From Larix kaempferi (Eukaryota; Streptophyta; Pinopsida; Pinales; Pinaceae), in NCBI GenBank assembly GCA_027924585.1, contig BSBM01000712.1, positions 2,118,001 to 2,182,000 on the forward strand: DNA of 64,000 nucleotides, read 5' to 3'. The notes under the pieces are model-generated. The model saw nothing but the letters and a program-made list of their open reading frames with translations. It ran no database searches and was not told the origin of the DNA. The translations under genes were made by a program, and so were the position numbers. This document shows positions 19,918 to 29,889 of this stretch, piece after piece (position 1 is the stretch's first letter; the number at the start of each line of letters is the position of its first letter).

Positions 19918-21055
19918 TTGTTAATTATTTATTTTACCTAATTTTATTGAATATTTTACTTATTGTTTATATTTTATAGTTATTGCATTATTTTTATTAT
20001 GATTTTATATTACAAATTATTACCAACATTGGTTATTATTAAAAATATTATTTCTTCTTCATCATTATTATTATTATTATATTTTTATTTATTATTTATT
20101 ATTAATTATATATATTTATTATTTACATTATCTAGTTTTATTGAGTATTGAATATTGTATTTATTATTTATTATTGGTATTATTTTATTATAATGGTAAG
20201 TGGTTATTATTATTATTTGTATTATTGTTAATTTTTGAAAGTGGTTATTATTATTATTTCTTCCTATTATTTTAATTTTTGATATTGTTTATTTATTTAT
20301 TTGTATTTATTATTAATTTGGGATTTATTAAATGCCAAGAGGGATCAAATTCTTTGAAGTGCAAACATTTTAAATCTCTCATACGTGCTCAAATCCCTTG
20401 TATGTAAATTATGGTTTAATCATAGCTCGATGCTCATATCACATAGCAAGAAGTATCCAAGTTTAGTTAATTTGTTTAGTTTTAATTAATTGGAATATAT
20501 ATCTCTTTGGTTTTGAACTTTAGGTTAGGGTTGACATTGTAAAATTTGTATATACTAGATATTTTATTATTTTGTTAAAGTGTCACGTGTCAACTCCATA
20601 TTGAGCACATACTTACATTTCTCTCTCATATTGGATTGTAGAAAGTGTCTCTCAGTGCAATTATTTATTGTTTTATGTCTTTCCTTTATAAATAATTATT
20701 TTCATTTTTCATAATAATAATAATAGTAATTCACTAATCATTCCGGTCGTCATTAGCACAACCACATTTTTAAAAGTGGTTGATATATGTTGATGGACGT
20801 CATTTGTCAACTATTTTATAATGATGCCCAACGACATCCATCAACCACTTTTACAAATGTGGTTCTACTAGTATGCATATAAATAATTAATTTAAATGTA
20901 ATTTAAAATTTTAATTATAGCTTTTATACTTAAATAAATACTTGTGTTATATTTAAATTGTATAAACTTAATAATTTATATGTATAATTCCAATCATTTT
21001 TAATCACAATTAAAATTAAAACAATATTAAATAAAATCTAAATCTTAACATGTTT
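19918..21055. other. AT-rich non-coding DNA with TTA/ATT runs
   Basis: Dominated by TTATTATTATT and TATTTATT tracts up to about 20330, then unique AT-rich sequence. The only structured element is the hairpin listed separately at 20760. No gene seen. Confidence 0.7.
20760..20864. repeat. Hairpin / fold-back element (MITE-like)
   Basis: Left arm AACCACATTTTTAAAAGTGG (20760 onward, continuing TTGAT) pairs with the right arm ending AGTGG-complement ATCAACCACTTTTACAAATG (20840 onward, ending TGGTT) with one mismatch over 25 bp; GATGGACGTC and GACATCCATC extend the pairing inside. Loop about 55 bp. Too short for coding. No clear target duplication. Confidence 0.65.
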
Positions 21056-21073
21056 AAACTACTCCACTAATTT

Positions 21074-21294
21074 GTCAATTTTCACTAACTCACTTAGTTA
21101 AGGTGTGGGTCATTTTTGCAAAGCAACCCGAGTTCAATTCCCCATAGGAGTGGCTTAGTTGGGATGCGACACCCAAAATCCAGCCATGTTGAGACTAGTG
21201 TGATCTCTGGATGATTTTGATAGCTAGATGTCCATGAGTCATGGTTTCTCAAACCACGGACCACTTCTACAAGCTAGAGAATTTCGAACAAAAA
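21074..21294 (+). mobile_element. tRNA-derived SINE, plus strand
   Basis: About 221 bp with a Pol III-like A box (TAGTTAAGGTGTGGG, about 21094) and B box (CGAGTTCAATTCCC, about 21130), a tRNA-unrelated body, and an A-rich tail (ACAAAAAAA). Flanked by 18-bp direct repeats at 21056-21073 and 21295-21312 matching at 16 of 18 positions (AAACTACTCCACTAATTT and AAACTACTACATTAATTT). The structure is that of a LINE-mobilised SINE; the family is not identified. Confidence 0.7.
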
Positions 21295-21312
21295 AAACTA
21301 CTACATTAATTT

Positions 21313-22469
21313 ATAGTTTCTATATATGTAAAAGAAATTTAAAACCAGTACAACTTAATTTATCAATAAAATATGAAAATAAATACAGTTTATCCATAAA
21401 ATGACGAAAAAAATTAAAAAAAAAAAAAGTTTAGTTTATCCATAAAAGGACGAAGCATAACATACAAAATGGCACTGTTTCACGAACCAACCGTTCCTTA
21501 TGTAAATTTACGTTTGCTTTTATATGTCATTGCCACTAAATCGATGGAACGAGAGCTCCAATAAAAGGTTTACACGCTAATTAGAAGTGGACGTACTCTG
21601 TTGTTTTATTGCCATAAGGGCCATGTACCGGTCACTATCATTGAGCACCATATGACAAGGGGTGGTCATGAACTTGGTCACTAACTCTGAACACCACACA
21701 AGATATATTTAAGCAAGTTGCCCCTATGGAAGTGACAGAATAAAAACAGCATATGCAGACTTAGATATGAGGAAAACATACTTCTTGCTATGCAATGAGA
21801 AATTTACACATATTTAAATTTTTGTCATTAAGGAGATGAATCTTACGATATTCGGGTGTATGTCAGCAATGCGAAATTTGCACAGATTTAAGTTGAATTA
21901 TTTATTAAATTTGACATACAATATTTCAAGTGTAAAAGATAAATTTTATTTTCGATAGGATAGTATTGAAATAATAAAATGATAAATTTTATTTTCAACA
22001 GGATAGTATTGAAATAATAAATTTTATTTTTGATAGGATCGTATCGATGTTGCTGGGTTTTTTTTAATTTGGAAAAAAAATTACTTATTTGATATTCATT
22101 ATTGAATCAAGATAAGAAAAATTACACTTTTAGTCATACAAAAATAATGTAAACAACAGGCTAATCTCCCATGCAAATGATCGAAAATGAAACAATTGCA
22201 ATGGTTCTACACACTATAGGCTGCATGAACTCTACAAGCTATGACATCTCCACACTAAAAACTTCTTACATTATAAAATCTAGACTACCAAAAGACCACA
22301 TACATGTAGCATACAAAAGGAAGGCATATACTCATGTCGAGCCTTCAAAACCATCGAAAGTTCACTATGTGAAGAGACACAAAATACTATTGATAATAAA
22401 ATCTAATCAGCTAAAATTCCAAAACATGATAAAAGAAACGAAGCAAACCCTGGAGATGAGGGCCTGATC
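21313..22469. other. AT-rich unassigned stretch
   Basis: Contains A-rich tracts, the 43-bp tandem repeat at 21938 and a 98-codon open frame (22171-22467) with no recognisable domain. I see no good evidence for a gene. Confidence 0.55.
21938..22048. repeat. Short tandem repeat, period 43 bp, 2.5 copies
   Basis: Units start GATAAATTTTATTTTC at 21938 and 21981, and a partial third follows from about 22019. Copies differ at a few positions (CGATAGG, CAACAGG, TGATAGG). Confidence 0.85.
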
Positions 22470-22695
22470 TCATATTTCTTCAAACAACAAAAGGCTTTCG
22501 TCAAGGATCAAAGCCTCCTTTGAAATCCTGTTGTGATCGATGTTCAATTCACGAAGAATATGAAGATAATGTAAGAACTGAAAGTGCTTCTGAACCAAAC
22601 GAACTGGGCCTCTCCTAACCACTAATATTTAATACTGACAGACTTGCCTTACCCGAAGCCCACTCCACAATGGCTCGAGAATCACTTGCAACCTG
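22470..22695 (-). pseudogene. RNase H domain relic (LINE-type)
   Basis: Minus-strand reading gives LQVASDSRAIVEWASGK (about 22695-22640), which matches the DS..(V/I)EW signature around the second catalytic Asp of plant LINE-type RNase H. After a frame change it gives FLHYLHILRELNIDHNRI and SKEAL (about 22575-22500), equivalent to the conserved H..RE.N..AD.LSKEAL end, with a stop at 22470-22472. The last catalytic Asp position reads HNR rather than AD. Nothing upstream resembles RT, so it is an isolated scrap, from a LINE or an RNase H-like host gene. Confidence 0.5.
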
Positions 22696-22848
22696 TAACA
22701 TGAATACATATTTTATGGAAGCAAACCTAAGAAGAACTCACAAAGTTGACAAATCTATCCTTTAAGGTTTTCTTCTCGTAATGTAACTCTTATTTAATAT
22801 ATATTTGTAATTCATAAAACAAGGAGAGAATTAAACAGTTCAAATTTG

Positions 22849-22870
22849 ATATATATATATATATATATAT
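22849..22870. repeat. (AT)n microsatellite
   Basis: Eleven uninterrupted AT dinucleotides. Confidence 0.95.
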
Positions 22871-23088
22871 GAATATGAGTTAACTCATAAAGTACATTTG
22901 GGTCGCGGATTTTTGGTTTTTAGATCTTGGTGGTCGATCCCCATACAACTTACATCAACATCTTGTTGGTGTGGACTATGCTTTTTGGATATAAACGCAA
23001 CTATGTGGCGATGGGGCTTCCTTGTTTGGTTGATAGTATTGCCCCAGGATTAGGGCTCATGTTTTTTCGCATTTTGGGTTTTGAACAA
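22871..23088. other. Unassigned sequence before the 309-bp duplication
   Basis: T-rich, with short open frames lacking any recognisable domain. Nothing further seen. Confidence 0.5.
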
Positions 23089-23706
23089 TTTCATTGTTGG
23101 TCCATAGATTATATTATATCTTTCTTTTGATGGACAATTTTTTTTGGTTTTAGATATATCTTCATATATTGTGGGAGCAAGTTATGTTTACTTATTCAAC
23201 AAGACTATTATAATAGTCTTATGGAGATCTTTTATGTATTGACAATTGGCCTCATGGTGGAGAGCATGAGTCTGTGGACTCTCGCTTCTATTGAGAGACA
23301 TCTTTCTTGTTGGTTTGTTGCCCATTTGTGGTTTTGTTGGCGGGTAGCTTGGTATTACTTGAATGTTTATAGATTTGATAATCTGGGCTTTTTGTAATTT
23401 CATTGTTGGTCCATAAATTATATTATATCTTTCTTTTGATGGACAATTTTTTTTTGGTTTTAGATATATCTTCATATATTGTGGGAGCAAGTTATGTTTA
23501 CTTATTCGACAAGACTATCATAATAGTCTTACGGAGATCTTTTATGTATTGACAATTGGCCTCATGGTGGAGAGCATGAGTCTGTGGACTGTCGCTTCTA
23601 TTGAGAGACATCTTTCTTGTTGGTTTGTTGCCCATTCGTGGTTTGTTGGCGGGTAGCTTGGTATTACTTGAATGTTTATAGATTTGATAATCTGGGCTTT
23701 TTGTAA
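23089..23706. repeat. Tandem duplication of a 309-bp unit
   Basis: Units 23089-23397 and 23398-23706 are nearly identical (only a handful of differences by eye, e.g. TTCAACAAG versus TTCGACAAG and one-base length changes in the T run). Each runs from TTTCATTGTTGGTCCATA to GGGCTTTTTGTAA. The unit is unknown to me and has no long frame. The close match implies a recent duplication in otherwise decayed DNA. Confidence 0.9.
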
Positions 23707-23844
23707 TTTTTTTATATTTTTACATATACTATTAATATAATGGTATAGTTTTTTTTCTATGGAAAAAAAAACATCTACAAAATTGATGAGAAATTGATAA
23801 ATAAATAATTTTCTAAATCATAAATTTAGTGGTTAATAATTTTA

Positions 23845-24068
23845 TTTTATTTTTTGTACTAGGGGAATCGGCAACTAGGGATTGGGTTGGTACTCGGGTG
23901 ACATGGGGTCCAGGGATCCAATCCCGCTACCACTATACCCCTAGGTGCCCCACAACAGCCCGCAAGCATGGAACATGAGTAAGTCGAAGTGATTTGAACT
24001 CGAAACCTCTATTTCCAACATGTCCTTCATATCAAGTGAATCGTTGGTTGAGCTACACCCCTACGGAC
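23845..24068 (-). mobile_element. tRNA-derived SINE, minus strand
   Basis: Minus strand begins GTCCGTAGGGGTGTAGCTCA, which contains an A box (TAGCTCAACCAACG), followed about 35 bp on by a B box (GGTTTCGAGTTCAAATC), a body, and a tail AAAAAATAAAA. Flanked by 18-bp direct repeats 23827-23844 (TAGTGGTTAATAATTTTA) and 24069-24086 (TAGTAGTTAATAATTTTA), 17 of 18 identical. This is a clean SINE insertion. The head is clearly tRNA-like, but the absence of an acceptor stem and the A tail argue against a real tRNA gene. Confidence 0.8.
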
Positions 24069-24086
24069 TAGTAGTTAATAATTTTA

Positions 24087-25049
24087 CTTCACTTCAATAA
24101 TAATGATTTTTTTTAAATTATAATAATTTGAAATTCATTACATTTAGAATTGGGAAAGTTGAAAATGATAAAAAACAAAGCTATTCTCGTGTTCAAATGT
24201 TTACTGTTGATTGGTAAACAACATTGGATTTTGGTACTTAAAACTTGTAATCATTTGAGATTCTCGTGGTTGAGCACTTACTATATCACAATAAGAACAA
24301 TGTAAAAAAACGAGTATCGTACCTAATGATGTGTCACGTGTGATAGCATAGGGAACACCACCTAAATTCATGTGTTTGCATGTCTAAAAATGTTTGCCAT
24401 CACTATCGAAATGATCGAAATTAAAATTAAAATAATTATGTGAAATCCTCATGCATTACATACACTTAATATATCACACTACACGACATTACCCATTGGT
24501 GTGAGACCATGGTTGGAATTCTAATCCTAGTTGGTCAATTTTTATCAATTGGGAGTACTCCCTGCCGTGCCATTAACATGATACTGCAACCGTACAATTT
24601 AATTTTAATAGTTAAGTGTCCAATTATTATCGTTTGAAAGTGTGTGGAACTCAGTTTGGACCCATTATCCTCCAATTGAGATGGCATTATCGTTTGAAAA
24701 TGTGTGGAACTTAGTTTGGTCTCATTACCAACTTGCCACTGCCATGACAATTTTTGGATTTATCTAGAAACACGTTGGTTGAAATATTAAAGATAAAATT
24801 ATTAAATATAATTATTTTAAAATAAACTTAAAAAAAATATTAAAAAATAATTTGAAAAAAAAACACATACATAGACAACCACAATGTCTTTATAGATGGA
24901 ATAGAAACATGTCAAATAAAACTCCATTCTTCATATAATCTCAATTTAACTTTTACTTTGCAAAGAAAATGCAATTTAACAACTCATCTAAGATAGTTTG
25001 GCTTAATCATAATCAATGTTAATTAAATAATATAATTAATTAAATTATT
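24087..25049. other. AT-rich unassigned stretch
   Basis: No gene seen. A 35-bp motif (ATTATCGTTTGAAAGTGTG and onward) occurs twice, near 24626 and 24684. Confidence 0.55.
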
Positions 25050-26490
25050 TTAATTTTTTTTCACTTAATCTGATCCACAGGAAGGGACATTAACTAATAC
25101 GGGTTTCTAAATTTCACTCAATAGCTATATTACGAATTTATATAATCTAAAATGCATGTGCAAATACATAATTAAAAAAATACACAACAAAAATAAACAA
25201 TATCCACACACATCTAGCACGCACATAGCAGTATAATTATCACAGGCATAATAATAAAATCATTGCGCATCAGATACAATCAGAATACTTATCTTTAACA
25301 AAGAAGATCCAAGCAACTAGCTATGTAAGAATGATTTTCTACCCATCCATAGGCACTATGTCCAACATATACTCTTTCTGCTGAGAGGCCACCCCCAAGT
25401 TGGGCTATGAGGTCACCAGGGCGAAGGAAACACCTACAAGTTTCTCTCTCACATCCCACACCCCATTATGCACTCTATGATTAGTCAAATCTTCATCCAA
25501 AGCTTTACAAAGATCTCACTCAGCTATCACAACCATGGAACTCCTTCAAACTGCCCCACACAACACAAGGAGGGGCACACAACACAAGGAAGGCATTCCC
25601 CTTCACTAATCCACAGATCCCTAAGGAAATCCAACCCTTATAGTGCTTATCAGTGTGTCCAATAAGAGTCCAATCTGTTGTATGTTGTTGGAGAACTTCT
25701 TGTAGCATAAATTATGGCTTCTCAAGCATTTGTGGGTTAAAAAACTCAATGGGTAAGGGTTCCTAGCTTGCTCAACCTCTATGCTCAACTACAACCATCT
25801 GATTTCCCTTCAATTTTGCAACTTTGCCTCTCAATTCGAAATTTTGGGTTAAACATAGTCTGGTAATGGTCATGAACAACAATAGGAAGCTCTACATAGT
25901 GTAGAAATCTGCAAGAGAGAATGATAAAATAAGTGTTGACTCCAAGGGATATGAGATGATGGTGGAAAGACAACTGACATAACTTCTGACCATAGAAAAA
26001 ATTACTTCTAATAGCTAACATAACTATCACAACCCCCATGCTTCAATAACTGCATGAGGCGACTTTTCCCACCAACCTCGGACACGCATTCAATGATTGG
26101 ATTTAATAGTCAAAAGTAATTATTTGGCTCATTTAAAGCACATGGTAGAATTTGGATGGGTTCTAAGGTTTACACTTGGCAACAAAGGATTTAGTTTCCC
26201 ATATGCCCCCTTTCCTCTTCCCCTCTAATGGAATCATAGCCCCTCTAGTGCTCTTTACACAACTATTTTGGACCATTTTACTATTATGCAACATAATATT
26301 TACATATATTTCAAATTTCCATGATAAGCCAACCACACAGTCCAAATAAAAATATTTACTTCATACATTTCTAGCCATTCACTAGTTGGGCCTTAGCCTT
26401 GAGCTCTGCACTATGAATCCATACTAGCATATTGACATCATTTATATAATTTTGATTAAATACATTCCAAGTCAAAACTAGGGTATTACA
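25050..26490 (-). repeat. G2 3' LTR (about 1.43 kb)
   Basis: Starts TGTAATACCCTAG on the minus strand right after the polypurine tract. Its inner-left end (25060-25140) matches the visible part of the 5' LTR (38117-38200) closely, for instance ACATTAACTAATACG, but the terminal TGTAACATACC of the 5' LTR has been replaced by a T-rich run, so the outer edge is set at about 25050. Confidence 0.75.
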
Positions 26491-26506
26491 ATCCCCTCCC
26501 CCTTGT
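26491..26506 (-). promoter_or_regulatory. Polypurine tract of G2
   Basis: ACAAGGGGGAGGGGAT on the minus strand, touching the 3' LTR start. Confidence 0.8.
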
Positions 26507-26530
26507 AATAACACCGTCCTCGGTGTTTGC

Positions 26531-27921
26531 TCAAAATCGGAACAAAAATGGGTATGCATATTTCATGGCATCTTCCAACTCCTATGTATCCTCATTGAGA
26601 TCGAAGTGCTTCGATTGCACCTTTACCTATCTGATGCTTCAATTTTAGAGCAATGTTACCTTCTTGTCTAAGATGCATAGTGACTAGGTTTGGAACTCTC
26701 CCTTGGATTCCATCTGGATCACATCTTAGTCAATCACATGTTTAGGATCATGTACATACTTCTTAAGCAAAGAAACATGAAAAACATTATGAGCTCTAGT
26801 GTTAGCAAGCAATGCAATTATATATGCAAGTGGCCCTATCATTTCAAGCATTTCAAATGGCCCACGATATCTTGGTGACATCTAGGCACAACTTCCAAGC
26901 CTTAAGGAAATCTTCCTTGGCCTCACTTTAAGGTAAACATGATCCCTAACACTAAATTCTCTATGCACTTTGTTTTTATCTATATATATATTTTTGTCTA
27001 TCTTGGCCTGCCTTTAAATTCATCCTAATTTTTACAACCCCCTGCTCCATTTCTTTAAGCAATTCTTCCCAAGTACAATTATGTTCACTGCATTATCCCA
27101 AATCAATTGTGCCCCGCACTTTTTGTCATACAAATTTTCAAATGAGATCATTCCCAATGATGCTTTCTACACATTGTTATATCCAAACTCTACTAAGTGA
27201 AAATAATCTTCCCACTTGGATGATTTTCCCATCACATAGATGCGATGCATGTTTTCAAGAACCTAATTTGATCTTTTTTTCCCATCTGTTTGTGGATGGT
27301 AGGCAATGCTAAAGTTCATTTGTGTACCCAAATCTACAAAAATACTTTTCCATAAATTTCAAGTAAATTTGGTATCGCTATATGAGATTATTGCCTTAGG
27401 AAACCCATGTAATCTAAAAATTTCCTTCATAAAAATATTTGCAATGGCATCTATTTTATATGTGTATTTAACCATAGAAAATGTGCTACCTTAGACAATT
27501 TATCCACCACAACCATGATAGAATCATGTTTTCTCACAACCATTGGAAACCATGTAATAAAATCCATGGAAATCACTTCCCAATTCCATTCCAGAATTGG
27601 AAAATGATGCAATAAATTACCCGCTGGGTGTTGAGGCTCAACCTTCACTTGCTGACATTTCATACACTTAGAAATATACTTAACAATGTAATTTTTCATC
27701 CTCGGGAAAAAATATTGTTTTCTTACTATAACAATTGTTTTCTAGTATCATGGGTGACCAGAATAGGACATTTTATGGATTTCATCCATAACAATTTTCC
27801 TCAAGTCTACCACATTCAGAATATAAATTTTGTTTTTTATAAATAAGAAGTCCATCATCTTCCACATGATACACTTCATACCTCTTTTCTAAATTCTATT
27901 TTTGTAATTTATCTTTTATTT
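26531..27921 (-). pseudogene. G2 integrase with C-terminal chromodomain, degenerate
   Basis: Integrase inserts the cDNA into host DNA; a chromodomain can steer it to marked chromatin. On the minus strand: remnant of the HHCC zinc region with CMKCQQVK (about 27650), core start WEVISMDFITWFP (about 27550, catalytic Asp kept), VVVDKLSKVAHF, then decayed frames, later EFSVRDHVYLKV, NVFHVSLLKKYVHD, and the chromodomain end ELEDAMKYAYPF with stop TGA at 26531-26533. Many stops and frameshifts. The upstream end is cut by C2; the HHCC region continues on the other side of C2 at 35052. Confidence 0.75.
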
Positions 27922-27926
27922 GCACA

Positions 27927-28528
27927 TGTTAATTTTTCGATAATTTCATTCCATTATCATTAGGATCTCTAAGAGAATAACATGTACAACATATCTCTAT
28001 AGCATATCAAACATAAACACAAAAGCAATCACACAAGAGACATAGAGTTTCATCGGGGAAAACCAAGAAGGTGAAAAACCCCGCAACTTCCTCAGAGATA
28101 AGATAAGCCACAAAACAAGATCACGAGGATCAAACCCAATAAGATGTCTCTACCAGATGCTCCTCCTCCTCCACTAGTGCGCCACTTTCTCTCTTAGCTA
28201 TGCGATCTTGAGAAGTGAGTAAATGAAATAAATGAGAGACACAACCTCTCTATTTATACACTGACTTGACCTGCCAATAATCCACTGGGGCTGACTTGCT
28301 AATCAAGCCTAATAACCCAACCACATGACCTAGTCAGGGATGACCCCACACTGGTGGTCTAATAACACATCAATACAAATGACGACACTTACAATGTAAG
28401 TTGCAACACTTACAAATACAAATGATGACACTTCCAATCATAGGAGTAATACATCTCTATCGGATATACAATACAGTACAAATGTAATACATAGAAGAAT
28501 ATCTTCCGAAGTTACAAATACATCAACA
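27927..28528 (-). repeat. C2 3' LTR (602 bp)
   Basis: Starts TGTTGATGTATTTG and ends AAATTAACA on the minus strand. It is longer than the 5' LTR of the same copy by about 58 bp, mainly at the AAGTGTCGTCATTTGTA module and near the 3' end. Confidence 0.92.
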
Positions 28529-28541
28529 CTCCCTCTTAAAT
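28529..28541 (-). promoter_or_regulatory. Polypurine tract of C2
   Basis: TTTAAGAGGGAG on the minus strand, immediately before the 3' LTR. Confidence 0.85.
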
Positions 28542-29889
28542 AGGAAGGTATTCTGTCGACATAGGTCATCAATACATATTGGCGCAAGTCTTCAATTTTG
28601 GAGCTGGATCATCATCACTGGATCACGAAACATCATCATCAACACTGCTACTGTACTCGACATCTCGATCACTGGGCTATCTCTGAATTCTGATCGTCAT
28701 AGGAAGTTCTACAGAGCCAGCCCTTTTTCATGCTAGATGTAGGCCCACAACTTGTAGGTCTTCATCATCTCTGGACATACTGTGGATCCTAGGACTTATT
28801 ACGTGCGTCAACAAAACCTAGCTCAGACTATAGGATCTTTTACATATTGACTTTCACAAAACCTTAAAAGAGTGTCTTGCGACCTATAAGAACTCTAAAG
28901 AGTATCCTAGCTCAAACTATAGGATCTCCAGGGATGATTACATGTGACCTCCACCACAAAACATTTAAAGAGTGTCTTGCAACCTGCAAGAACTCTACAG
29001 AGCATCCCAGGACTGATTACGAGCTTACTGCTCAACCTATCAGATCTCCAGGGCTGATTACATGTGGTTAGGAAAAACCTTTAAAGAGTGTCTTACAACC
29101 TGTAAGAACTCTACAGAGCATCCCAGGACTGATTACGAGCTTACTGCTCAACCTATCAGATCTCCAGGGCTAATTACATGCCTCTTGTAGCAAAACCTTG
29201 AAAGAGCATCCTAGCTTAGACTATAGGATCTCCCAGGATCTTTTCTATGCTGCATGCACAACCTATCCACGGCCATGGAGTATGAACCAGATACTCACCA
29301 TACATCATCCTGATGTACATGATCATCATTATGTACATGATCATCCTGATCATCAGCATCGCATCGTCTTGATGCATATCATCCAGAGCATCGTCCTGAT
29401 ACTCATCTCATATGATCATCCTGATCATCGTCACTGCATCATCCTGATGCATGTCATATAGAGCGTCGTCCTGATACTCATCACATATGATCATCCTGAT
29501 CATCGTCACTGCATCGTCCTGATGCATGTCACAGAGAGCATCGTCCTGATACTCATCGCACATGATCATCCTGATCATCATCACTGCATCGTCCCGATGC
29601 ATATCATCTAGAGCAACATCCTGAAGCTTGTCATCCATGATCATCCTGATCATACAATGCATCAACCTGATGCATGCCAAGTATCTACCTGATACATACA
29701 TAAATACATGATCCACCTAATCATACCAAGCATCCAACATGATGCATATACAAATACATGATCCAACTGATCATACAAAGCAGTAAATGGAGCATTGCCC
29801 TAATGCTCATCACACGACGCTTACATCCACAACCATGGGAAGGATCCTCCTCTCACCATGCTTGGAATGGCTTCTGCAAATGTGTCCCA
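28542..29889 (-). repeat. C2 3' non-coding region with two minisatellites
   Basis: Between pol stop and polypurine tract. At 28800-29240 units of roughly 80-125 bp carry AAGAACTCTACAGAGCATCC and CAGATCTCCAGGG; at 29290-29760 units of about 75 bp carry ATCCTGATCATC and GCATCGTCCTGATGCAT. Open frames over this region are repeat artefacts. The same position is repeat-filled in C1 and C5. Confidence 0.85.

Larger units (their letters stand above)
18880..19925 (+). mobile_element. 5'-truncated LINE (non-LTR retrotransposon)
   Basis: Only the C-terminal part of ORF2 and a short 3' tail are present. Right after the stop the sequence passes through a GGT/CATCAT microsatellite into very AT-rich DNA, and a poly(A) tail is not distinct. 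5' truncation is the usual outcome of target-primed reverse transcription. Target duplications could not be identified. It sits beside the outer end of the element A LTR. Confidence 0.7.

Noticed and set aside
22171-22467. 98-codon open frame as a possible small host gene
   Set aside because: No domain, no clear promoter or splice context, and it lies in AT-rich decayed DNA.
23999-24068. A tRNA gene on the minus strand
   Set aside because: A and B boxes are present but no pairing acceptor stem; long A-rich tail and 18-bp duplications show a SINE.
29198-29716. His/Asp/Met-rich open frames on both strands
   Set aside because: Both are readings of the CATCCTGATCATC minisatellite in C2; open on both strands because the repeat lacks stops.
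29290-29760. CRISPR-like array
   Set aside because: Repeats are contiguous, degenerate and without unique spacers; the context is a plant retrotransposon.
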